From the NCBI GenBank assembly GCA_963666465.1, contig OY762824.1, forward strand, positions 1,116,001-1,180,000: a DNA stretch of 64,000 nt. Direction: 5' to 3'. Positions 24,906-32,645 of this stretch are shown here, one piece after another (position 1 is the stretch's first letter; each line of letters starts with the position of its first letter). The notes below the pieces were generated by a model. It made no database searches. It was not told the DNA's origin and saw only the letters and a list, made by a program, of their open reading frames with translations. A program made the position numbers and the translations under genes. This DNA comes from VXYL01 sp963666465. GTDB taxonomy: Bacteria > Pseudomonadota > Gammaproteobacteria > Pseudomonadales > Azotimanducaceae.

Positions 24906-27900
24906 TCAGTGGAAGTTGCGGGAGCGGAAGGCCGCTTGGTCTGCGGCCACCATGTCGCTCGAAAGTCCTGCCAAGAGGTGGCTTAGGTTTCGCACTTCGC
25001 CGGCGAGGACGTGAATTACCTCTCCCTCGCGTTCCACTACGCCCTTTACGGCGATTAGGCGGGATTGCAGGAGGGCGGCGCGGAAGGCGTGCAATACGCG
25101 GTTCCAGACCACGATGTTGCTGTTGCCGGTTTCGTCTTCCAAAGTCATGAACACGACCCCGGACGGGCCGCTTGGGCGCTGGCGGCAGGTGACGACGCCA
25201 GCCACCTCGATGAACTGGCCGTTGCGGGAATCCTTGAGTTCGAGTGCGGAGCGGCAGCCGCGGAACTCGCCGGCGGAGCGCAACAGTTCCATCGGATGCG
25301 GCCCCAAGGTGAGGCCGAGATAGCGGTAGTCTGCCAGCAGTTCTTGCCCCACCGCTGGCGCCGGCAACGCCACCTCGGTGCGATACGGTGCCTGCTTGCC
25401 GTTTGCGGCCGTCTCCAAGTGGGTGGGACGGGCGACTCCGGCGGCATCCCAATGCGCCTGATGACGGTGTCCGCTCAGGCTTTCGAGTGCACCGGCGCGG
25501 GCCAGCACCGTCAGTTCCCTGGCTTCGAGGCATCCGCGCCGCGCCAGATCGTCGATGTCGCGAAACGGCTGCTGTGACTCGATAGAGAGCGCCGTTTCCT
25601 CGCGCAGCCCCTTTACCTGCCTTAGGCCCACCCGGATCGCCCCGGATTCGAGCCGATAGTCCCAGCCGCTCGCCTGCACATCGGCGCCACGCACCTCTAC
25701 CCCGTGCGCCTGAACGTCCTGCACGAGTTGGGAAGGCGTGTAGAACCCCATCGGCTGACTGTTCAGGAGGGCACAGCAGAACACCGCCGGTTCATGGCAT
25801 TTGAGCCAGGCGGAGACATAGGCCAACAGGGCAAAGCTGGCGGCGTGCGATTCCGGAAAGCCGTATTCGCCGAAGCCCTGGATTTGCCCCCACACCCGCT
25901 CGGCGAATTCCTGCTCATAGCCGCGTTCGAGCATCCCATCCTTGAGCTTGCGCTCAAACTTCTCGAGCCCACCGCGCCGCTTCCACGCCGCCATGGCGCG
26001 GCGCAGGCCGTCCGCCTCCCCCGCCGTGAAGCCGGCGGCCACCATTGCCAGCTCGATCACCTGTTCCTGGAAGATGGGGATGCCGAGGGTGCGTTCGAGC
26101 ACCCTCTTCACCGCCTCGCTCGAATAGTCCGGCTTCTCCTCGCCGCGGCGCCGGCGCAGATACGGATGCACCATGTTGCCCTGAATCGGCCCTGGCCGGA
26201 CGATGGCCACCTCGATCACGAGGTCGTAGTAGTTCTCTGGCTTCAGCCGCGGCAGCATCGACATCTGCGCCCGGGACTCCACCTGAAAGACGCCGATGCT
26301 GTCGGCCTTTTGCAGCATGGCGTAGGTGGCGGGGTCTTCCGGGGGAATGTGCGCCATGGCCGAAGGCGGCTGCCCGAGCATGGCCAACGCCTTGCGAATG
26401 GCCGTGAGCATACCGAGGCCGAGAACGTCCACCTTCAAGAGGCCCAGGGATTCAAGATCGTCCTTGTCCCACTGGATGACGGTGCGGTCCTCCATCGCCG
26501 CGTTTTCGATGGGCACGAGTTCCGCCAGCGGCCCCGCCGAGATCACGAAGCCGCCCACATGCTGCGAGAAGTGACGTGGAAAGCCGACGATCTCGCGCAC
26601 CAGATGCAGGAACTGTCGCACCGAGCGCCCCTTGGGATCGATTCCGGCAGCGACGAAGCGCTTCTGCATCTCGCTCTTGTCGTCCCACCAAGCCATGGAT
26701 TTCGCCAGCACGTCGAGCAGAGAAGAATCGAAGTCGAGTGCCTTGCCGACATCGCGGATGGCGCTGCGCAGCCGGTAGGTGATGAGCGTGGCGGCGAGTG
26801 CGGCCCGATGGCGGCCGTACTTGGCGTAGATGTACTGGATCACCTCCTCGCGCCGCTCGTGCTCGAAATCCACATCGATGTCCGGCGGCTCGTTGCGTTC
26901 CTTGGACACGAAGCGCTCGAACAGCAGATGCATCCGTGCCGGATCGACCTCGGTGACGCCCAGGCAATAGCACACGGTGGAATTGGCGGCGGAGCCTCGG
27001 CCTTGGCAGAGAATGTTGCGGCTGCGGGCGAAGCGGACGATGTCCTCCACCGTCAGGAAGAAGAACTCGTAGCGAAGTTCTGCGATGAGGGCCAGTTCCT
27101 TCTCGATCAGATCCTGAACACGCGCCGGAATCCCGCCGGGCCAGCGCTTGGCCGCGCCCTCCTCCGTGAGCCGCCTGAGCCAAGCGCCCGGGGAGAAGCC
27201 CATCGGCACCAGTTCACGGGGATATTCGTAGCGGAGTTCATTCAAGGAGAAGTGGCAGCGGTCGGCGATGGCCACGGCTTCGTCGAGCATCTCCCGCGGA
27301 TAGATTTCGAGGAGCGTGGATACGGGCTTCAGGTGGCGCTCGCGGTTCTGGTGCAGTTGCGTGCCGAGCTCATGCACGCTCGACTTCAGCCGCACGGCGG
27401 TGAGCACGTCCTGCAAGGGCTTGCGCTCGGCGGTGTGCATGACGGCGCCGTTGCTCGCCACCACCTTGGCGCCAAGACGGGTGGACAGTGTCAGTGCCCG
27501 GGCGGCGCGTTCGAGGTCGTCCTGCTCGCGGAAGAGTTCGAGCAGAATCCAGAAATCCTCGCCGCAGCGGCTCTGCACCGCCCTGCCGGCCTCCAGCGCG
27601 TCGGGGAACGGCCCTGCGCCCGGAATCCACAGCGCCAGGCATTCCTGGGCGATGGCAAGATCGTCCACCGTCAGTTGGTATTCGCCCTTCGGCACCCGGC
27701 GGCGGGCGCGGGTGATGAGGGTCGAGAGCTGGCCATAGGCGTTGCGGGTGGAAGCAAGCAGCACGAGATGGGTGCCGGTTTCCAGGTGGAATTCCGCCCC
27801 GACGATCAGCTTGATGTCGAGTTCCTGCGCCGCCATGTGCGCCTTGACGACTCCGGCAACGGAACATTCGTCGGTGATGGCGATGGCGCGGTAGCCGAGT

Positions 27901-28007
27901 GCATGGGCCGCCTGCACCATCTCCTCCGGGTGCGATGCGCCGCGCAGGAAGGAATAGTTGGAGACGGCGTGCAGTTCAGCGAAGGGGTTTTCAGGCGAAG
28001 TAGCCAT
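24906..28007 (-). CDS. dnaE2: Error-prone DNA polymerase DnaE2
   Basis: Second alpha-type DNA polymerase, used with ImuA and ImuB in damage-induced, mutation-prone synthesis. The 1033-residue protein has an N-terminal PHP domain (ELHAVSNYSFLRGASHPEEM), the polymerase acidic motif PPDIDVDFEHERR near residue 375, helix-hairpin motifs and a C-terminal OB fold (GQFIEVAGVVTCRQRPSGPS). The ATG at 28007 lies inside the end of imuB, so it is the third gene of imuA-imuB-dnaE2. Length is normal for the family. Confidence 0.96.
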   Translation of the reverse strand: MATSPENPFAELHAVSNYSFLRGASHPEEMVQAAHALGYRAIAITDECSVAGVVKAHMAAQELDIKLIVGAEFHLETGTHLVLLASTRNAYGQLSTLITRARRRVPKGEYQLTVDDLAIAQECLALWIPGAGPFPDALEAGRAVQSRCGEDFWILLELFREQDDLERAARALTLSTRLGAKVVASNGAVMHTAERKPLQDVLTAVRLKSSVHELGTQLHQNRERHLKPVSTLLEIYPREMLDEAVAIADRCHFSLNELRYEYPRELVPMGFSPGAWLRRLTEEGAAKRWPGGIPARVQDLIEKELALIAELRYEFFFLTVEDIVRFARSRNILCQGRGSAANSTVCYCLGVTEVDPARMHLLFERFVSKERNEPPDIDVDFEHERREEVIQYIYAKYGRHRAALAATLITYRLRSAIRDVGKALDFDSSLLDVLAKSMAWWDDKSEMQKRFVAAGIDPKGRSVRQFLHLVREIVGFPRHFSQHVGGFVISAGPLAELVPIENAAMEDRTVIQWDKDDLESLGLLKVDVLGLGMLTAIRKALAMLGQPPSAMAHIPPEDPATYAMLQKADSIGVFQVESRAQMSMLPRLKPENYYDLVIEVAIVRPGPIQGNMVHPYLRRRRGEEKPDYSSEAVKRVLERTLGIPIFQEQVIELAMVAAGFTAGEADGLRRAMAAWKRRGGLEKFERKLKDGMLERGYEQEFAERVWGQIQGFGEYGFPESHAASFALLAYVSAWLKCHEPAVFCCALLNSQPMGFYTPSQLVQDVQAHGVEVRGADVQASGWDYRLESGAIRVGLRQVKGLREETALSIESQQPFRDIDDLARRGCLEARELTVLARAGALESLSGHRHQAHWDAAGVARPTHLETAANGKQAPYRTEVALPAPAVGQELLADYRYLGLTLGPHPMELLRSAGEFRGCRSALELKDSRNGQFIEVAGVVTCRQRPSGPSGVVFMTLEDETGNSNIVVWNRVLHAFRAALLQSRLIAVKGVVEREGEVIHVLAGEVRNLSHLLAGLSSDMVAADQAAFRSRNFH

Positions 28008-29418
28008 GCAGGAACCACCTCTCTTTCTGTTCGCTCTCTTTACCGCCTTTCCCTTCCCGAAAGAGCCAGCATTGCCGACCATCCCGCGCTCTGGCGACGA
28101 AGTAGTCCCGCGCCACCGCGCCGTCCCACCAGCCGGTCTCGATGCGTTCGCATTCGCCGACGAGGGTGAAGTCGCCCCGCCGCACGGGTTCTGGCACCGG
28201 CATGAGCCAAATGGGCCGCACCGGCAGCGTGCCTTGCCGGGGCTGCCCACCCTTGCCGTGCATCTGCCGCACATGGCGGATGCTCCAGGCCCGTTCCGGG
28301 CGGTGATCGTCCACCACCCGAATGCCGTGCAGGGCATCCTCGCCGAGCCTTGCCGCCAGACGGTCCACGAGTTCCAGCGCCGCGGAATCGCCATGAATCC
28401 CAGCCCCTGGCACCTCTGGCAGCAGCGGTCGGGTAACGGCCTTGAGAAGGCGCAGAGACTCGGCCCGCAACGAGACGCTCATCACCTCCGCAGGCGGACG
28501 GAATCCCTCGAAGCGCAGCCGAGTGTGGTCGAACAGCGCCCCGGCGTCGCTGCGCGGACGGGCAAAGCGCACGGCAAGGGAGGCTTCCTCGCCGTGCAGT
28601 GCGGTGAAGGTCCAGACGATCTCGCTGGCGCCCAGGCGGCGGGATGCGAGCCAGGAAGCCAGTTCGCCGGCCAGTCGCCGCACCGGGAACAGGAGCGCAT
28701 TGCCGTCCTGCACGGAACTGACGAGATGCACGACTGAGGCAAAGGTCTCGGTCGGCACGAGGAGGTCTTGGGGGTCGGGGACTCGTCCCACGAGCCGGCC
28801 CAGGTAGGCGAGGAGTTCGGAATCGAAGCGCTGTCCGAGTTCCGCCGCCGGCAGCACAAGCACCTGCCCCAGGCTCTCGATGCCCATGTTGGCGAACCGC
28901 TCGAGCACATCCGGCTCCAGATGCGTGCAAGCGAGCGGCACGGCCTGAAGCGACGAAGTGCCTGCCCGCGCCAGCACCGTGGCGGCCAGCGGCGTATCCG
29001 CCGCTGCCAGCCGCAGTTCGTGGCCCAGCCCCCGATAAAGCTCCTCCACTTCCTCGCAAAGCGCCGCAAGGCCACCGAACAGGCGCAGGCTGCGACCCAC
29101 TTCGAGCAGCAACCCATCCGGCCCGGCCAGGCTGACATGGGAGGTAAAGCGCCAGGCAAGTTCGGCCAAGAGACCAAGGCGGGCATCTTCCGCCGAAGCG
29201 TCGCGCGAGAAACAGACGATGTTGGAGCAGATGCCCACAGCCGTCGCCTGCGAAGAGCCCGGCAAGACGCCAGCCGCTGCGGCGACATCGTTCACCGCCA
29301 GAGCCTTGCCGTCTTCGATGAGCGCGACGGGCACCTCGGCATCGCCGGTCAGCCGGCGGATGCACACCTCCAGCTTCAGGAGAGGGAAATGCACGCCCAG
29401 CCAACGCTCGCTCGCCAT
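27991..29418 (-). CDS. imuB: ImuB, inactive Y-family polymerase subunit
   Basis: 475 residues. ImuB is a Y-family polymerase homologue lacking catalytic activity that joins ImuA, DnaE2 and the beta clamp in the mutasome. MASERWLGVHFPLLKLEV and the following fold match; the family catalytic acidic residues are replaced, as is typical. The C-terminus RARDGRQCWLFREGKGGKES and ERWFLHGYFA is the usual ImuB end. It overlaps dnaE2 by 17 bases and follows imuA after 16 bases. Confidence 0.92.
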   Translation of the reverse strand: MASERWLGVHFPLLKLEVCIRRLTGDAEVPVALIEDGKALAVNDVAAAAGVLPGSSQATAVGICSNIVCFSRDASAEDARLGLLAELAWRFTSHVSLAGPDGLLLEVGRSLRLFGGLAALCEEVEELYRGLGHELRLAAADTPLAATVLARAGTSSLQAVPLACTHLEPDVLERFANMGIESLGQVLVLPAAELGQRFDSELLAYLGRLVGRVPDPQDLLVPTETFASVVHLVSSVQDGNALLFPVRRLAGELASWLASRRLGASEIVWTFTALHGEEASLAVRFARPRSDAGALFDHTRLRFEGFRPPAEVMSVSLRAESLRLLKAVTRPLLPEVPGAGIHGDSAALELVDRLAARLGEDALHGIRVVDDHRPERAWSIRHVRQMHGKGGQPRQGTLPVRPIWLMPVPEPVRRGDFTLVGECERIETGWWDGAVARDYFVARARDGRQCWLFREGKGGKESEQKERWFLHGYFA

Positions 29419-29434
29419 CGGACGGCTCTTTTGG

Positions 29435-30121
29435 TCAGGCGGATTCGGCAGCCGGAACCAGCGACAGCCTGCGGTCAGGAGGTGCCGGCGGAGCGTCGAG
29501 TTCCACCTCGATTCCCTCCACCGGCCAACCGCTCCGACGCTTGCGGATGTCGAGCCTCAGGCGGCTTGCCGGCGGCGAAGGCAAGGATGCGGCCTCGATG
29601 CGCAGCTCTGCGGGCGATGCATGGCGTGTCGCCGATGCGGGACGGAACAGCGTCGCCCAGGCGCCACCCTTGCGCGCCGCCAGTTGCAGGCGGCGAATGT
29701 CGGCAAAGCGCAGCCGCGATTCGCTCAGCCAACCGAGCGCCGCGCTGCAGGAGGCGGTGGCCAGGGTTTGCTCGAACGCCCACAACGCTTCCCGATGATC
29801 CTTCGGAAAAACCAGCAGCACCTTGCCGAGATCAATGCCCAGCCGCTCAAGCGCCGGCGCATAGGGAACGTGCGGCGGATTGACCCAGACGATCCAGCGA
29901 TTCTCGCTCTCGCAAAGGCCTTTGAGCGCCGGCGCCAAGAGGCGCAGTTCGCCAATGCCGCTCGCGGCACAGAGCACTTCGCCGAGGCCGGCACGCGGCC
30001 AGCCTCCGTGCAGTTCTTCATCGAGTTCGGGAAAACCGGTGGCGAGGCAATCCTCAGTCCGCGAGCGCTGCGAATGCAGTCGCCCCCGGCGCAAAAGGTC
30101 GGAAAGGAATCGCACCTCCAT
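29435..30121 (-). CDS. imuA: ImuA, SOS-induced mutagenesis protein
   Basis: 228 residues from the ATG at 30121 (MEVRFLSDLLRRGRLHSQ), chosen because AGAGGA lies just upstream; an alternative upstream ATG at 30175 would include the operator in the coding region. The sequence TEDCLATGFPELDEELHGGW and GEVLCAASGIGELRLL is a degenerate RecA/SulA-like fold typical of ImuA. First gene of the mutasome operon; LexA-like sites lie directly upstream. Confidence 0.9.
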   Translation of the reverse strand: MEVRFLSDLLRRGRLHSQRSRTEDCLATGFPELDEELHGGWPRAGLGEVLCAASGIGELRLLAPALKGLCESENRWIVWVNPPHVPYAPALERLGIDLGKVLLVFPKDHREALWAFEQTLATASCSAALGWLSESRLRFADIRRLQLAARKGGAWATLFRPASATRHASPAELRIEAASLPSPPASRLRLDIRKRRSGWPVEGIEVELDAPPAPPDRRLSLVPAAESA

Positions 30122-30131
30122 GCCTTGTCCT

Positions 30132-30147
30132 CTGTTCTTCCATACAG
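30132..30147 (-). promoter_or_regulatory. LexA-box-like site upstream of imuA
   Basis: CTGTTCTTCCATACAG on the forward strand, a perfect CTG-N10-CAG, 10 bases before the chosen imuA start. LexA control of imuA-imuB-dnaE2 is established in other Proteobacteria; here it is inferred from the motif. Confidence 0.55.
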
Positions 30148-30160
30148 GGACAAGGCACGA

Positions 30161-30181
30161 TACATGCGTTTTCATACAGTA
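30161..30181 (-). promoter_or_regulatory. Second operator-like site upstream of imuA
   Basis: Coding strand reads TACTGTATGAAAACGCATG then TA. The left half matches the LexA half-site TACTGTATG; the right half is degenerate. The same pattern occurs upstream of the HNH gene at 22422-22440. Confidence 0.45.
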
Positions 30182-30258
30182 TCAAGGCATGTCGCACGAG
30201 TCCATAATGCGGCCGTCAAGTGGTGAATTGCCGCACCTAGTTTTTTACGCGGGATTCG

Positions 30259-31047
30259 ATGGCCGCACCGGAAGAGCGCTCCACGGCGTTATGGAACGAT
30301 TCGGTGTCGGAGCGGCTCAGTGCCGCCCGGTCGCTAGGCAAGGTGGAACTCGACAGCCTGCAGCGCGAGTTGTGCCGGGAGTGTCCCGTTGAACCGTGGC
30401 CGTACGGGAACGCGACGACCGTCAATCCCCTGCTGATTACGCTTGGCGCGTCCCCAGGCGGATCGCCGAGCCTGGACGATGGTGGGGTCGGAACACTCGC
30501 GCTACCGCCGGCGGGCGTGAGACACCCGCACACGGACTATAAGGACGGTCGTGGCTATTGGCGGAAGATCAGACTGCTTGCCCGCACACTTCTGATGGTC
30601 GGTCCAGCAACGGAGGCCGATGCCTATGCGCTCTTCGGGAACATGAACCTAAGTCCTAAGCGGAGCGGAAAAGCAAGCGACGTTAACGTCGAGGAGCGAT
30701 TCGCCGAGTGGATTGTTCAGACCATTCGTGACCGGTTGCAACCTCGTGTTCTCGTTTGCCTGGGACTCAAGACCCGCCGCGCCGGCCCGGGCCGCGTCCT
30801 TGCCACACTGTTCGAGCGAAGCTTCCATGACTTCCGGGCAGACCGTCCGCATGCCGCGCACGCTTTCGAGCACGGGGCAACGCGCTATGAGTTCCTCGAA
30901 TGGGATGTCACAGGACCGCTCGGCAACGTCATCAAGGTAGTGCATTGGCCACAGCATCCGAGCCGTGTTCCTTTCGGCGCGTGTGAGGTGTGGGAGCGTG
31001 CCTGCCGTGAGTTCGTGGGCCGACATCCGGGCCTGTTGCGTCAGTAG
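30259..31047 (+). CDS. Uracil-DNA-glycosylase-superfamily-like protein
   Basis: 262 residues with a GASPGG motif after a hydrophobic strand (LLITLGASPGGSPS), a middle strand RVLVCLGLKT, and near the end VVHWPQHPSR. This order resembles the two active-site motifs of the uracil-DNA glycosylase fold (GxxPG and HPS), although the N-terminal catalytic residue is not obvious. It is divergent from the imuA promoter, and a DNA-repair role would fit that context. Family placement is inference from motifs. Start ATG taken at 30259. Confidence 0.55.
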   Translation: MAAPEERSTALWNDSVSERLSAARSLGKVELDSLQRELCRECPVEPWPYGNATTVNPLLITLGASPGGSPSLDDGGVGTLALPPAGVRHPHTDYKDGRGYWRKIRLLARTLLMVGPATEADAYALFGNMNLSPKRSGKASDVNVEERFAEWIVQTIRDRLQPRVLVCLGLKTRRAGPGRVLATLFERSFHDFRADRPHAAHAFEHGATRYEFLEWDVTGPLGNVIKVVHWPQHPSRVPFGACEVWERACREFVGRHPGLLRQ

Positions 31048-31098
31048 CGCAAACTAGCAGAGAACGCGAAGCGAACGACGGGCCTCGGAGCACCAGCG

Positions 31099-31194
31099 TC
31101 AACGGTATCGCTGAACCGCCCGCAGACCATCCTCGAATGCGACCCGATCTACGGTGTTCTCCAACTCGACATCAACGAGGATCTGGTCGGCCAT
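31099..31194 (-). pseudogene. Retropepsin-like gene, 5' fragment
   Basis: Encodes MADQILVDVELENTVDRVAF then EDGLRAVQRYR and stop (31 codons). The first 26 residues match the complete aspartic protease at 38218-38634; the catalytic VDTGA region is absent. Its ATG overlaps the stop of the preceding 137-residue gene (TAATG), so translation was coupled. Confidence 0.8.
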
Positions 31195-31607
31195 TAGAGG
31201 AGCGGCAACCGTCCGCCTTGCTGCAGCATGTGTCGGGCCACCCGGGGGGCCAAAGGCAACTCAGCACATTGGAGTTCGGCGAGTTCGCGCAGGAAGCAGC
31301 TCGAGAACGGTTCAGGCCCGGCGGCGACCGCCACGGCAATCAGGGCAAGCAGCTTGTCGCCATAGAACGTGCGACCAGGATGGAAGTCTCGCAACAGCCG
31401 CTCGACGAATGCCTCGAAGTCCGCCGTCGACAGCGTTGCCGACTCGATTCTCCTCCGTAGCTCACAGAAGGCAGAGTCAGACACGATGAGCCGCTCTAGG
31501 GATTCCGCCGTGGTCAGCATCGCCGATTCGTCAAGAAAGCGAGCGACTTCCTCGTCCGATAGAACGCCTATTGCTGAAGCCGATCCGTCCAAATCTCTCT
31601 CTCCCAA
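31194..31607 (-). CDS. Unknown 137-residue protein
   Basis: I do not recognise this protein (MGERDLDGSASAIGVLSDEE, then LSTADFEAFVERLLRDFHPG). It is largely helical by composition, with one hydrophobic patch (LLALIAVAVAAG), and shows no signal peptide. It overlaps the upstream NlpC-like gene by 40 bases and the following retropepsin fragment by one base, so all three form one operon. A plausible partner or inhibitor of one of the adjacent peptidase-like proteins, by position only. Confidence 0.6.
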   Translation of the reverse strand: MGERDLDGSASAIGVLSDEEVARFLDESAMLTTAESLERLIVSDSAFCELRRRIESATLSTADFEAFVERLLRDFHPGRTFYGDKLLALIAVAVAAGPEPFSSCFLRELAELQCAELPLAPRVARHMLQQGGRLPLL

Positions 31608-32077
31608 GAGAACGGAGCGTGAACGTCATCGATTGGGTGGAAGACCTCGCCCTTGGATGCATTGAGCTTGCTGAGCACCCAAGGGACCAAACCTCCGCCC
31701 GAAAGCTCCCGCATCTCGATCACGCCAGCGTGCCAAATCTCCTTGCTGCCCGCATGGCGGTAGGTAACCACATCGCCACCTTCCGCTTGCCCGAGATCGA
31801 TTCTTGCATATTCGTCCTCTTCGAGTATCCGCTCCACCTCACCCGACTCGAAGATGCAGGTTCTTCGGCTGGCCCATACATGGCCGAAGCAGTTGTAGGT
31901 TCCGCAGCATTGCTTTCGCAGACGCCACTGCCCGTGTCGTTGGCGAACCCGCTCAAAGATGGCGACCGTCTGGGGATCGGGTGGCAACGATTGTTCATTG
32001 ACGATGCGGTTGCCGGCTCGAGTGTCCAAGCGAATGGACCTCGGTCGCGAGCCGGCAAGCGCAATCCGCTCGAACAT
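31568..32077 (-). CDS. NlpC/P60-like cysteine peptidase-like protein
   Basis: 169 residues. The order CCGTYNCFGHVWASRRTCIF, GGDVVTYRHAGSKEIWHAGV and LSKLNASKGEVFHPIDDV resembles papain-like NlpC/P60 or CHAP proteins, with Cys in NCFGHV and His in WHAGV as possible catalytic residues. No signal peptide is evident. The ATG at 32077 lies 48 bases from the end of the truncated amidohydrolase copy. First gene of a three-gene unit. Confidence 0.5.
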   Translation of the reverse strand: MFERIALAGSRPRSIRLDTRAGNRIVNEQSLPPDPQTVAIFERVRQRHGQWRLRKQCCGTYNCFGHVWASRRTCIFESGEVERILEEDEYARIDLGQAEGGDVVTYRHAGSKEIWHAGVIEMRELSGGGLVPWVLSKLNASKGEVFHPIDDVHAPFSWEREIWTDRLQQ

Positions 32078-32124
32078 CCGATACCTCGATGCCCACAGGA
32101 GCCATCCACCCAACCGAAAGCGCT

Positions 32125-32536
32125 TCAGCCGCGGATGAACTCCCGGATCACTTCGCCGGGGCGGTTGCCCGTGTATTGGCCGTTTTGGATTACGACCTTG
32201 CCGGCCACCAGGGTTGCGTCGTAGCCGCGGCTCTTGACCACAAGGCGGCCGCCGTTGTGGGGGAAGTCGCGGACGTACTCCGGGTGGCAGGAGGTGAGGT
32301 TGTCGTAGTCGATGACGTTGACGTCGGCGTGCCAGCCTTCGCGCAGTTCGCCGCGCTCCTTGAGGCCCAAGACTTGCGCCGACTTGCCGGAGATGCGATG
32401 CACCGCTTCCTCCAGGGAGTACACACCGCGGTCGCGGGTGAAATCGCCCAAGAGGAACGTGGGCGAATCGGCATCGGTGAACTGGCCCACATGGGCACCG
32501 GCGTCGCCGAGCATCGGCACCACATGCGGCAGGCGC
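32125..32536 (-). pseudogene. Amidohydrolase C-terminal fragment (copy 2)
   Basis: The last 130 or so residues (VVPMLGDAGAHVGQFTDADS to the end NRPGEVIREFIRG) are nearly identical to the two other copies. Homology stops abruptly at about 32536, where copies 1 and 3 continue with MRLP. The metal-binding N-terminal domain is absent, so it is inactive. Confidence 0.9.
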
Positions 32537-32645
32537 GGTCAGTGGGTCGGAGACGTTCCACTGCGCCCATCTCACTCATCACAAATCCAAGCCGGACTCC
32601 GCTCGAAGACCCCGACAAGTACCCGCCGCAGATGTCTGCCCTTCG

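Noticed and set aside
25704..28169. Long plus-strand frame opposite dnaE2
   Set aside because: Antisense of a strongly conserved polymerase gene; composition is typical of a shadow frame in GC-rich DNA.
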